64,000 bases of DNA, from positions 323,001 to 387,000 of the forward strand of contig JAUIRK010000928.1 in the NCBI GenBank assembly GCA_030549495.1. Reading direction: 5' to 3'. The position numbers were made by a program, and so were the translations under genes. The stretch comes from Nectonema munidae (lineage: Eukaryota; Nematomorpha; Nectonematoida; Nectonematidae). Shown piece after piece: positions 1 through 11,539 of the stretch; position 1 is the first letter of the stretch, and each line of letters starts with the position of its first letter. Below the pieces are notes generated by a model, which was not told the DNA's origin, made no database searches, and saw only the letters and a list, made by a program, of their open reading frames with translations.

Positions 1-769
1 GAACATAGATTAATTTCAGAATCATCATCCATTATTTCAAAGTTAAAGTATTATACAAAAATTAAATTCTAAAACAAATTTAAACTTAAAGTAGAATAAA
101 ATTCAAAAAGTAAAAAACTAGTAAAAAATTAAATTTATCGAGGAGTAAAAACTAGATTTGAACTTTGTTAAATTAATAAATGTAAAAATCAGCAACTTTA
201 GAAATGGGATAACAAATGAAATTTTTGAATAGAATGTAGTATTTTTTTGTAAATATTACATCCAAGGTAAGAGAATTATTTCATAATTAAACAGTTAAGT
301 TGTCAAAATCGGGAATTGAAAAAATAAAAATATTTTGGAAAGCTAAACCAGACAAGTTAAAGTAGTTGTGATTTTCATACGTGTGTTCGTATCATAATCA
401 CTTTCTCATTTATATTGTAATCCGAATTAGTCAAAAGTGAAACCCAATTTTTAGTTTTAAAGAAAAATCCGAAGTTAACTTCGACTATTTACATAGTTTT
501 TACTTCTACATGTTAATAGAGTAATAAAGTATTCTAATAATTTATGTTTACAAAAAAAGGCAGTATTTAAAAAATTAAAGAATACTTTTAATTTTTAAAT
601 TTTGGTCACTTTTTTAACTTTAGCAATGTTTTTAAAATAAAATACCAAACTCCTCCCTTGTCAATCTTTGCTTTAATGATAAAAAAATGCTCTCTTATGA
701 ATTACTCAATAAAAAATTCTAAAATGCCCTTATCTTTTATTTAATAATGAACAATACTGCCCTGATATC
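1..769. other. AT-rich stretch, nothing recognised
   Basis: Strongly A+T-rich sequence with homopolymer A and T runs and no open frame or repeat structure that I can support. It ends where LINE-like coding similarity begins. Confidence 0.5.
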
Positions 770-1430
770 TCAATTAAATACCTTGACATTTATTTCACTA
801 CTAAATTGAATTGGAAAACTAATTTTGACAAAAAAATCGATAAATGTTTTCAATTATTTTCAAAAATTAAAGGTATCACTAACTTTAAATGGCCCAATCA
901 GTTCCTTTTTTCTAAAACCTTATTGTTTAATGTAATCCTCCCTTCTTTCACATATGGCATCACTTTATGGGGTTTAATCTTTAAATATAAAAGGTATTTA
1001 AAAGGTATAGTAGTCTTTTTTACTCAATTTTAACACACTCTCTAAAATGCAGCATTCCAACACCAAAATCACTTATTTCTATCACATCTCTTATTCCACC
1101 TCCTCGAAAAATTAATTGTAACAAGTAAGGTCTCATTTATTTTTAAGAATCCTTGTTATTGCCATTTTGGGTTATCTTACTCCCCTAAGAAGTTCTTCTC
1201 TAACTTTGACTTTTTTTAGCAACTATTCTTTAGATATTTCAACACCTTCCTTCCATCCAAATTCTCTCTAGACTACAAACCATTCCAAAATCGCTTGGGA
1301 TAATCTCTACACCATTCTTATATCATATGATTATGACATCATTTCACTACTCTCATATCAATTATTTCTTTACACTAATTCTCATAAACTCGAATCCCTT
1401 ACTTTTCTGTTCCCTCTACTAACAAACATT
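770..1430 (+). mobile_element. LINE reverse-transcriptase C-terminal fragment
   Basis: A frame beginning near 777 reads IKYLDIYFTTKLNWKTNFDK and continues to a stretch ending SFTYGITLWG near 973. This matches the region after the polymerase core of non-LTR reverse transcriptases, where families carry a K-Y-L-G-x-x-x-D-x-x-L-x-W motif followed by a helix and a P-x-x-x-Y-G-x-x-x-W block. The frame then decays, with T/C-rich sequence continuing to about 1430. The order (an RT end lying upstream of the endonuclease-RT segment that follows) shows this is a separate insertion from the next LINE. The clade is not resolved. It is a dead fragment. Confidence 0.72.
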
Positions 1431-3513
1431 TTGTAATCATACCATATCAAACAACTTCATCTAATTTCTTATACGAATTAGACATCACAAAAACAATAAG
1501 CACTAAACAATTATATGCACTGATCTCAATTTAAGATTATACCATTAGGAGAGAAAATATAATCAATGCTTAGTACTAACATTCAACTTACTAGTAATTC
1601 ACAAACTTTCTGTAGCCGATAATGATAAAGCTACTAACTTTTAGACGTTTACATCTACATGATAATCTAACAATCACTTAAAATGATAGTACAAACAAAA
1701 TAAATAAGCCGCACATCTCCGACATTCAGTCAGCATCTGATCACTAATACATAACATTTCAAGCTAACTTCAAAACAAAAAACTTCAAACCCTATATATT
1801 ATAAACGAAACTTCTGTACATCTTTTATTAAAAATCTTCGATCAAAACTAAATAGAACCACTTTCACTACAGATACAAAAACAAATGTTGAAAACTTCGC
1901 CCCTAACCTCAACAAAACCTTGGCAAAAATTATACACGCTGCTACACCAACCAATAAATACCTCAAAAGACGGCATGCATATTTTGGAAAAACCACTAGA
2001 ACAATCATAAACAAATGCTACCTAAACCAGCAAAAAAATTAGAAAATCGGATGCATACACTTTATCACTTCTTTCCGAAAAACCCATATAAGGAAGCAAT
2101 CAAGCACGCCAAAAAACAAGCCTGGATAAATTTCTGCAAGCAACCACCATCAAATGCATCGTCAACAATATCAACTAACTCCCTAACAATAAACATATGT
2201 CTTCACTCTCCATTTTCAAACAACAACAAATCCACTTATCAATCATCCTTCTCTGAACATACACTTACGAATCAGATATCACCAACACACTAACAAGACT
2301 GAAAATAAAATCGTAGCTATCAAATAACATTGTCAACTCATTTCTACAAATTTCAATTATGGAACTCAATAAAACCATTCAATATGCAAAAACTACTTGA
2401 TCAAGCAGCATAGATCTTATTTCAATCAAAGACATAAAGAAGGCTTATAATATTTTATATCCATATCTTTAAACATCTTTACGGCATGCCTCAAACTAAG
2501 CTACTTCCAAAATATTTGGAAGATATGCAAGCTATAACTCATTACTAAACCAAATCGGGATCACAATTTAAAAAAAAACTGGAGACTAATTTCCCTCCTA
2601 TCTACACCAGGACATTGAAAAATTTTTTTTGTAAGCGAATGCTATATTACATTCCCAAAACAACTAAATCCACCCTAATCAATTGGTATATTTTGCTAAT
2701 AGAAACACAGACTTAGCTTTACCCTGCCTCAAACTGTACCTTGGACACATTTAAAAACCACGAATTATCAACTACCACTTTTATCAACATTAAAAATGCC
2801 TTTAACACTACATGGCCACCAGCAATTATCAATAGTCTGATCGATAATAATTATTTTATCCACATAATCAAATTCATCAATAAACCTTCATAAACGTATG
2901 ATAATCCTACTTCACAACAATAAAACATATATTCAAAACCTAACGCTTTCCACTCTACAAAGTGGTTTCCTGTCCGATATTCTATGAATAATTCTCATCA
3001 ACCCTCTTCTTGAACTCGCTAATTCTAATTCTGACTCTCCACAATGCCTTTCTGATGACCTTTTATTTACATTTCCAAGTAGCGAACAACTGAAAAAGTT
3101 AATCACATCAGTAAACTACTCAAACCGATGGCTACTAATTGTTAAATTTACTTGAATATAAACAAATTTAAAGTTATACATTTCACAAGAAAAAGAATAT
3201 CCCCATTAGCAATAGCAAAACACGACTACTATACTCACCATGATACATGCATAAAATATTCACACATCACATTTAAATCCAACATGAAATTTATACTTCA
3301 CCTTAAAAATACTTACTCGAGCTCTCAGGAACTCTAGTCTCTCCCAAAAAAGCAATTTAATAGAAATCGGTTCTTCATACAAAATCTCAAAATACATCTA
3401 CAAATCTATCATCTCCCAATTACGCAATACGGATCATTTGTCTGGAGAAGTTTAGTTAGATTTCACAACTATCCAATCAAAATACAACGATTTTGCCTGC
3501 TTACTATCACTAC

Positions 3514-3785
3514 CAATGGCGGATCCAGTAATTTCTTATAAGGGGGGGGGGGGGGGCGAAATCTATTTAATTTTTTTGCAATTTTGCTAAAAGTCTTCAG
3601 AAAATACGACAGCTGTATTATGTGTTTTAGAATCACTAATTACCTATGTTTTTATATTTTTAACATTATTTTGCCATGAATAAATTGCAAAAATTTATTT
3701 TTTATACATGTAAGGGTAATTTTCAAAGCCATTTTTCATAGGGGGGGGCTAAGCCCATGAGGTCTCCCCCTTGGATCAGTCATTG
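3514..3785. mobile_element. hAT-type MITE with perfect 8-bp TSD
   Basis: This 272-bp element is flanked on both sides by ATCACTAC (3506-3513 and 3786-3793), a perfect 8-bp target duplication typical of hAT transposons. The ends are imperfect terminal inverted repeats: CAATGGCGGATCCAG on the left, and CAATGACTGATCCAAGG when the right end is read inward. A G-run (about 16 nt) follows the left TIR and another G-tract lies near the right end. There is no coding capacity. It interrupts the decayed LINE. Confidence 0.85.
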
Positions 3786-4624
3786 ATCACTACTAATACA
3801 TTTCACACTATCCCTACGTCAAAACTTGAAATTCTCACACACACACTCACTCCACCCATGCACTTAATTCTGAAGAAACACTTTATTAAAAATACGTCAA
3901 CACATTCCATTCTACTCCACTACTATACAAAACACTACTCAATTTACAGTTTCTCATCACTTTTTACTTCAACTCTCTTTCTGAGCAAAATATAGAATAA
4001 CTCAAACATTACCAAGTATTACTTTTAACACACCAATAGACACTCATTCTTCAAAAACCACTTCCTATATTCCACACAAAGTTGTCACCACAAATTCTTA
4101 GCACTCAACTCTATCAAGCACCATGGCACTTGAAATGCACATCACCAACTCTCAGCCTTTATTGATGGCTCAAAATCATTTAACAGCTGCATCCATATTT
4201 TTGCTCACAATTCAAAAATACTTTTCTTTACACAACTTCTAAATGCAGCCTTAAACACTTCTGCATATGAAACAGAAGCTTTAGTTCTCTTAACATCATT
4301 CAACTACATTATTGATAATTTAATTCAATTTAAATCTAAACACATAACCTTCTTTACCGACTCACAGAACATAATCAAAGACTTATATACCTTGAAAAAA
4401 AGATCCACTATCACCCGTAAGCCTAACTAATAAACTGACCACTAAACTCTAAAACTTTTTCACAATAAAAATATTCTGCTGTCCTGCTCATTCCACTTCA
4501 TTTGAAAACTTTTTAGTTAATACCTTATCTAAATCTTCATCCCCACAATCACAACATATCATAACACCTGCTCTCCGATATTCACTTTCGAAACATCCAT
4601 TAAAATCCAATAACAAGCGAATGG

Positions 4625-4980
4625 CACTCATGGGCGTTCGCTGCAACATTTCCAAAATGAGGCAAAAAAAAGGTTAAATGGAAAAGAATGCATTTATTGG
4701 TAAAGGTGACATCTATCAATCATGAAATCATAAAAACACATTTTATATAAAAATTGGAGAAAAGAAAGAAAATTTTAATTTTAGCTTTCTCTTCCCTGTA
4801 CTTCTGATGAGCTACTTTGAAATAAAAACGTTATTTTGTATTAAGATCAAATCAAAATTTTTCAGCAAGCATGCAATGCAAAATTAGATCAGCCTGCTTC
4901 GGGAATTTATAGGAGGGGGGGGGGGGGGGTCAACTGACCATTTGACACCCCCCTCCCCTTAGCGGAAGCTCATGGCTACA
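4625..4980. mobile_element. Probable TIR element (MITE) with G-run terminus
   Basis: The left end TCATGGGCGTTCGCT (near 4629) pairs imperfectly with the right end read inward, CCATGAGCTTCCGCT (near 4973). A run of about 15 G lies close to the right end, as in other MITEs of this window. The target duplication is not clear, so the exact limits and superfamily are uncertain. LINE-like A/C-rich sequence resumes on the right side, which supports an insertion. Confidence 0.45.
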
Positions 4981-5389
4981 CTCAGACAAAACATCAGACA
5001 AACTTAATCAAAAAATATCATTCTTCCTCGCAAGATAGTCACATGGTTTTCTTCAGATTGTCCTGTTATGCATACTTTTACAATTTTGAATGAATTCTAG
5101 CCCTTTCTGTAGTTTCGACTGCCCTCACATTTAAACCCTATTCATATAGTACTCCACTGTTCAAAAATTTCAATAGAAAGAACCAAACTTATCAAAAAAT
5201 GTAAACTATGCTTCAATGGACCACCTTCATCACTACTTATTTTTTACAATATCCGACAAAATTCATTACTCTTCCTCAATAAAATCGAATTCCTTCTCTC
5301 TATCCATAAACACTTAATCCCATCCACAGCAAACTTGTTAGCACCTACATAACGACACTCAAACACTCCCACCATATATACCATGTTTA

Positions 5390-5458
5390 GGTCTATTTTG
5401 TCTTTACCCAAATTCTATTTTGTCCTTTTGCCATTCTATTTTGTCTTTTTGCAATTTT
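5390..5458 (+). repeat. Short tandem repeat, ~20-bp unit x3
   Basis: Three imperfect copies of a unit resembling TTCTATTTTGTCCTTTTGCC lie head to tail. A related motif in the opposite orientation (GCAAAATAGACAATG) is tandemly duplicated near 10127-10165. Confidence 0.6.
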
Positions 5459-8400
5459 GCTTCGTTCAACTTTTTTAAAATTTTAGTTTTTCATTTGTTA
5501 TTATATATTACTTTGAGATGTAATAATTTTAATTTTTTGAAATTTTGACTATTTACTTACACAATAAAATTTTCTTTATTTTTTGCCGAAAATGTGAGAC
5601 TAAATCATTTCAATTTTTAATTATTTGGGATAAATTTACTAAATTAAAAATAATTTGAATTTTCATTCATTTAAAGTGTGATCAGTTGTTATGAATATAA
5701 AACTGTGTTTTCAATCTTTCTCATACACCCAAAATAAAAAATATTTGAAAATGTAATCATAAACAAAAATAACGTCGATTTGTTTTCTACAACATAACAC
5801 ATTATATGCTTCTCATGCATAAAGGCTAGCGAGAAGACATAGCCATTGTAATATAGAAGTGTATGCCTATCAAATAGATATATGTTTACATAATTCTATT
5901 TTTCCTTCTAACTCAACGAATCAAAAGCTTTGTTATGCCTTTTTTCTAATGAATGAGCATTGTATTCACTGTTTACTCAAGGGATTTCAAGAATCCGTTA
6001 ATCAGATGCACCGGCCTACTTGTAATTGAAGAAGGGGATAAATTAGATGTGTCACGTTCGAGTGTGCCATGTTTTGTGTGAATAAAAAATATGCTCGCTG
6101 GAAAAACTTTGCCTCATTCAAAGATGCAAGTTCATTCTGTCCCGACCATATGTTAGCTGTCTGTACAAGTACAATGAGGAAGCGTTATAGCGTGATATGA
6201 CGTTGACTCGCAGTAATTTTATTGATATAAATTTTACAGCGAATATTTTTCATTGCGAATCTAGAAATTGGCATTTGAGGGGGGGGGGGGGGATTTTACT
6301 AAACTAGAACTCAAATTTGAAGCATATAAGCTTTATCTAAATTTTTAAAACAAAAGGAAGAATTAGAGCATTAAAACGATCCTCATTCTTTGAACTGCGA
6401 AATGAATTGATGTGTTTAAATAATAAATTTACAAAAAAAATTGGATAATATAAAATTAATAAGTGTTACACTTAACAACGATTGAAACATAAAAAACTTT
6501 CAGGGCTTCTCAGTTTAGAGAAAGATTGAATCTAAAAAACGAGTTGCAGAAATCATCATAATATTTGAGTTCTACGAAAAGAATTAGATCAAGAAAAATT
6601 TCAAGCAATTGGCAATGCAATTTTAGAGGAGGGGGGCGTACGCTTTTTTAAAGTTAAAGACAGGAGCAAACTAGTCTCTGAAATAGGTGATGCAGGGGGC
6701 GAAGTTGCACCCTCTAACCAATTTTGAGGTGGCAAAATGGGTTTTCGCATCCCCCTATATTTTACTTATATTTATGATTATTTGGGTATATATTTCATCC
6801 AAAAGAAGCAAATCTCTCTTTTTGTTTTGACTTAAATACCCTCTCTTCAGAAATCAATTTTTTTCTGAACTTTATAACACCAGCAATGAACTTTCTACTG
6901 AGTCACGTTATGAAACTAAACATGCAATCAATTTTGATGCCTTTTGAACTTTTCATATCGCTATCGCCTGCATCAGTTGCTTCTAGAGAAAAGCTTCATC
7001 TCACTTAGAGGGTTGAAAACGTAGAACCGTAATACGAAGTAATACTCGTGATAACGCAGTGCAGTTTTATTCATTTTGCGCGTTTGCATTTGCATAAAAC
7101 GTACTTTGAGCAAATACAATTGGAAAACTGACGCAACTTTTTATTGACGAAAGAAATGAGCTAATAAAATTTTTTTGAAGCATTTCATTTCTAATTTAAG
7201 TGTAAATAATTTAAAAATTAATTCTAAGCATATAATAAAATTTCTTTTAGCAAAAAAAGATTTAATTAATTTACATATTTTTGCAACACCTGGTAAAAAA
7301 AGCTTGCGGGTCGCTGTCTCCGAACATTTTTGACGCGGGTTCCGCAAGAATGAAAAATGACAAAATATGAGGTGATCTGGTTAAGGCCCAATTTTTACAT
7401 ACAGTACAGAGAACTAATGTAAGTAATCTTAAATCCAATGATGTGGTATGCATATTCAGGGTTACCGGATTCAAGCAGTAAAAAACCAGAAATACACCTT
7501 AGAGCGGGACTAAAGCACCTCTGAAACAAAAATATTTAAGTGCTAAAATTTGTGTTCAAAAGTAGTAGTAATAGTGGTTTATTTCATTAAAAACTTTTGT
7601 ACATATGACATATAATATTTAAAAAAAAGAAATGCACAGAAAATTAATAAATTTCTGAAGTTTATGAACCCACAGGAAGATTATCTTTATTATCGTGAGC
7701 ATCAAGAAGATTTAGAAGATGAGGGAAGATTTAAGAAAAAAGGGAGTCTTCAACTTAGAATTCACCTGCATTTTAATGATCATGGATTTTTAAACCCAAC
7801 AAGTATAAGAAATAGTTCGTTGTGGTGAATAAACATTCCCATTAGTTTCAATTGGCAAGTAAAAATATCAATGGGTATGATGAAATACTATTTAAAATTC
7901 AAAACACTCTGATTATGAAGTAAAAATGTTAAAAGCTGTAAATCAAGTTTTATTTACTGACCTCAGTCAGCGATCCATCTAAGCATAAATTTAAATGGCC
8001 TTTGATATAACTAAAAATACAGTGATATCTTTGAAATTTAAGGGGGGGGGGGGGCTTCCATGCTTGCGTTATGACATGAATGATTAAAAATCAATCATTA
8101 AATATCAATGGTTCCCCCAAACTTTTTCTGTCAACGCTCTTTTTTTAAATTAAAAAAATAGAACCAGGTGTTTTTCTGCTTGAATAATAAATTTCAAAAT
8201 TATTTGTATACCAAGATTCAGCAATAGTAATATAATATTTTTAAGCTTATTACTTTTTTAACGAAAATCATTTGTCGTAAAATTTTTTGAAAATTGAACG
8301 CTTTTATTTATGCGCGAGATGAATGCTGTTGTGTCTTCTTCACCAGTTACTTAACTCTAAAAGACAGTGGATAGCGCACATCACTTTGAACTTCCATTCG

Positions 8401-9185
8401 ATTTCGTCGCTTAGTTTTTAGAGTGTTGAACATCCTAAGTTGCCAAGATATGCCGTCGAGAAAGGAATCATATTTTTCAGATATAATGGTTTTAAAGTTA
8501 AAAAACTTTTTTTATTATTTCTTCTTTTTTTTCTTTGCCTACACCTTGTCTCCAAGTTGGGAGTCGATGGCTACCAATATGTTCTCTCCATTTTTTATTA
8601 AGTTTTTGGAGAAAAAATTCAATTAGATTTTTTTTAATTTTAAATTCTTTTAAAAAACGATGTGCTTATTCCATGTACGTGTTTTTTCAGGTTACCTATG
8701 TCCGCATAACTGACGTTAATATCTGGTCTTCAAAGAACATAGATAAGGGAAGCCATTGTGGCGTCAGACGGTTTCTTTCCAATAGAGGTTAGCAACGCAT
8801 TTTCCCAATTGAGTTTTTAGAAGATTTTTGAATGTGAGAAAAAAGAATAATAAATGTGAATAATTAGATAAAATAGTTTGTTGTTGCTTTAAAAATTTAA
8901 GTTTTTTAGAAGGCTAAGTCTTAAAATTAAAAAAAACTTAGCGCTTCATTTCCCAAACCTGATCTTACGGCTCCAATCAGAAATTTCTGTTTAACACACT
9001 GGAGGCTGAGTTAATCTGTTGTCGATTAGACTAATGTAAAGGAGAAGATTTGTATTAAAAAAGCATTAATGAATTCGCAGACAATTTTATTTTTATAAAG
9101 TCAATAATAGTGCACTCTGGTTGATAGTAATCGCTTAAAGTGGATGCATGTAAACTTATTTATCGATAAAGAATCTATAAAGAAA
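5459..9185. other. Long stretch without a supported gene
   Basis: AT-rich sequence with isolated G-runs (6281-6292, about 6633 and 8041-8054), each embedded in short G-rich segments like the MITE ends elsewhere in the window, but without recognisable paired ends. Short open frames exist (for example 8535-8792 and 7141-7474 on the minus strand) but none matches a family I know. A cysteine-containing frame at about 6068-6209 and a possible splice-bounded block at about 8692-8787 are the only parts that look even faintly exon-like. Confidence 0.4.
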
Positions 9186-9189
9186 GACT

Positions 9190-9640
9190 GCAAACGTTGT
9201 CTTTACCACTACTATCACATCGATATAGAAGAAACGATATGATTACAGTTTATAACATCATAAACGAAAATTAACCATAGAATACTTCCTCAGTTTTCCT
9301 CACGGATTCAAAGAAAGCATCAGATCAGAGTAAGTTTATAAAGAGTCTCCACAAAAAAACGCTTTCGAAAAATCTTTTTCTCTAATAGAATTGTTAATGA
9401 CCGGAACAGTCTTCCTGCTGATGTTATAAACTGCCCTTCAACGTATTCAAGAAACGCATGCATAACTTCTGGAAAAAAATATGTTGTATGATTAAGTCTT
9501 TACTTCTGTATTCTTCTTTTCCATATTTAGCAATTATAATGTTTAAACGATTTCTATATGTTTTTTTCTTCCACACATTGATGCGATTACCACAGGCAAA
9601 AGGGCCTTTATTCGCTTAATAAAATTATGTTATGTTATTT
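9190..9640 (+). mobile_element. LINE 3' end with TTATG tail
   Basis: A broken plus-strand frame reads HRYRRNDMITVYNIINEN, then a basic stretch, then NRIVNDRNSLPADVINCPS. This is the characteristic C-terminus of many LINE ORF2 proteins (R-R-x-R-G-D-M-I-x-V-Y-K-I followed by F-x-x-R-V-V-N-x-W-N-S-L-P-x-x-V-V-x-A). Downstream comes a short 3' region ending in CAAAAGGGCCTTTATTCGC and then TTATGTTATGTTATT, a microsatellite-like tail of the kind left by target-primed reverse transcription. The RT core is absent, so this is a 5'-truncated copy, as is usual for LINEs. Confidence 0.75.
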
Positions 9641-10126
9641 ACGCCCAAGCTAAGCAGATTATTTTGGAAATTCATATTAATTTAAATCGAAAACTATCAT
9701 CTCCGTTTATTTAAAGAAACCTTTCGATTTTTATTGGTCAATTATTTGAAATGTAGATAATAATAATAATAATAATTTGATTTGGATTTACATCACATGA
9801 TTTGCCCTATGCAATGAAGTCAAAGCAATGTAAATAGTGCAATTATAATGTGCACTCAAATATATATACATAACAAATTTTTCTTCTATTTCTTCACGAA
9901 CCATTTCTTATCTTAATTGGAAGAATTAGAACAAATTTATCATTGTATGCAAATCCTTGATAAACGCATCCATCTAAAGCTAATCAATCAAATATTATTA
10001 TCCAAGTAAGATTTGTCGATGGCGTATATCGAATAAATAATTTTACAGGGCATGTCGACTTTTGAGCACGTGCACACATTCCCCGATACAACAAGACTGT
10101 TTGGGGTCAATGGTATAGGCATGGAG

Positions 10127-10165
10127 GCAAAATAGACAATGCATAAGGGCAAAATAGACAATGCA
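10127..10165. repeat. 22-bp tandem duplication
   Basis: Two copies of a unit containing GCAAAATAGACAATGCATA lie head to tail just upstream of the SINE. The motif is the reverse complement of part of the 5390-5458 repeat. Confidence 0.55.
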
Positions 10166-10178
10166 TAGAGGAAATCTT

Positions 10179-10305
10179 TGTGAGGTTGGTTAGGTACTGG
10201 GTTTCGATAACTCAAGGTCTTGGGTTCGATCCCGCATCAAACCCACTTTCTCATAGTTCGATACAAGCGGCGCAAATTATGCCTTCTCGATGAAAACACC
10301 CCACA
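10179..10305 (+). mobile_element. tRNA-derived SINE, copy 1
   Basis: The head contains an A-box-like TGAGGTTGGTTAGG and a B-box-like GGTTCGATCCC at the spacing seen in tRNA genes. It is followed by a non-tRNA body (CATAGTTCGATACAAGCG, then a block near CTCGATGAAAACACC). The same head and body recur in inverted orientation at about 29080-29225. The shared body shows this is a SINE family rather than a stray tRNA pseudogene. Confidence 0.7.
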
Positions 10306-10690
10306 AAAAAATCGTTGAAAATGAAAGAATAGAAACGATACTAGGATACTTTGTTAAAACTTATTTATACTTTGTTTTATTTTCAAAAGAATTTATATAA
10401 GTAGCTAAAAGTTTTGGATATCAAAAAAAGTTGGCATTCTCTTTCCAGTATTTTGAAGATATTTTAAGTAAAGAAAGAAAGCGTGTAGATAATGTGAGAG
10501 TGGTGCTATCAGAAATGATTTCAGTAACATCAATGCAAACATTTAATTTTGGAAGGCAAACACCAAACAAAATTAAAGTTCACATGGAAATCTCTGCATT
10601 TTTTTTATTCTAAAAGAAAATATTTTTATAATTAAGGAGGTTTTCTTGAAATAATGGGTTCTAAGAGGGCGTTTCTGATGTCGTCTAGGG

Positions 10691-11135
10691 CAGGTCTCGG
10701 CAACCTCTGGATGATGAAGTGCCAAAAGTAGCTAGTAAACGCATTGCGCGTGCCAATCTCATAATATGATAAAAAGAAAGCATTAATCTAATATAACCTG
10801 AGTATATGCTTTGTAACTCGTTATTTTACTAGTTAGTTTGTTTTATTTTTAAAATTAATTAAAAATTTTTAAAATCATAAATAATGCAAATCCACTTCCA
10901 TTTTTGTGATTGCAAAGCCTTCTCACTATCACTTTTTCTTTTGATCTTAAATGAAATAAATTTCAAAATTTTAAATATATTTAAAATTTTTATAGACAAA
11001 AATATGAATACTTTCTCACCTTGAAACAAGATTATAACAAAAATGATCGTTAATTTTTTGCCTATACAGAGGTGTGTGTGTGTCAGTGTATATTTATCTG
11101 CACCTTGCACGCGTATCATAGGCTGGTGAACTCTG
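10691..11135. mobile_element. hAT-type MITE, 445 bp
   Basis: The left end CAGGTCTCGGCAACCT and the right end read inward, CAGAGTTCACCAGCCT, match at 11 of 16 positions and have the CAG start common in hAT ends. Flanking octamers GTCTAGGG (10683-10690) and GTCTAGAA (11136-11143) agree at 6 of 8 positions, fitting an aged 8-bp target duplication. The interior is AT-rich and shows no transposase. Confidence 0.6.
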
Positions 11136-11539
11136 GTCTAGAAGTCGTTTTTTTGAATTAGTGTCGTTTAAGGAGATGGAAAAGTTTGGGAAACACCCTC
11201 TCCTAGAACTTTTGAATGAATGATTTAATAAAAGCATGTGTATGCGTGCGTGTGTCTATCAATTCAAATTTGATACATATAATAATATAAAATAAGGTGT
11301 AACGATGTATAACATGGATTAGAATAGAGATATACTATATAAGTATATAAGTTCATTTTTCGCATTGACATGCATTGTAATTTCAACATAACAAGGTGGA
11401 CTAATATAAATCACCTGTATACACACGTGCATACAAATCAATGATCAGAAGAAGGCATCGACACAGATAAACTTTTTTTCAGCGTCTCCACACAGAGAAC
11501 AACGTTATCGAAGTTGTTGTTTTGCCTCCATACAAACTG

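Larger units (their letters stand above)
1800..5360 (+). mobile_element. Decayed LINE ORF2 (linker, RT, RNase H)
   Basis: Broken plus-strand frames follow the order of a LINE ORF2. At 1805-2130 there is a basic linker of the kind found between endonuclease and RT (for example NPYKEAIKHAKKQAWINFCK). Near 2745-2900 a piece reads FINIKNAFNTTWPPAIIN, the usual D-I-K-x-A-F-D/N-x-x-W RT motif. Near 3055 LSDDLLFTF stands where Y-A-D-D-L is expected. At 3152-3337 comes the post-polymerase region. Near 4157-4390 AFIDGSKSFNSC, a conserved E of AYETEALVLL, and TFFTDSQNIIK are RNase H motifs. The RNase H domain points to an I/R1/LOA/Jockey-type lineage rather than CR1. The sense strand is rich in A and C and poor in G. 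Many stops and frameshifts make this an old copy. Two TIR elements (3514-3785 and about 4625-4980) are inserted into it. Confidence 0.75.

Noticed and set aside
7141-7474. Two overlapping minus-strand frames
   Set aside because: Each is only about 67 codons, with no recognisable motif and no splice support.
8692-8787. Possible exon bounded by TTTTTTCAG and GAG/GTTAGC
   Set aside because: The peptide matches nothing I know, and such splice-like motifs are common by chance in AT-rich DNA.
10179-10250. Candidate tRNA gene
   Set aside because: The A- and B-box regions are present but the acceptor stem does not close, and the sequence continues into a body shared with another locus; it is a SINE.
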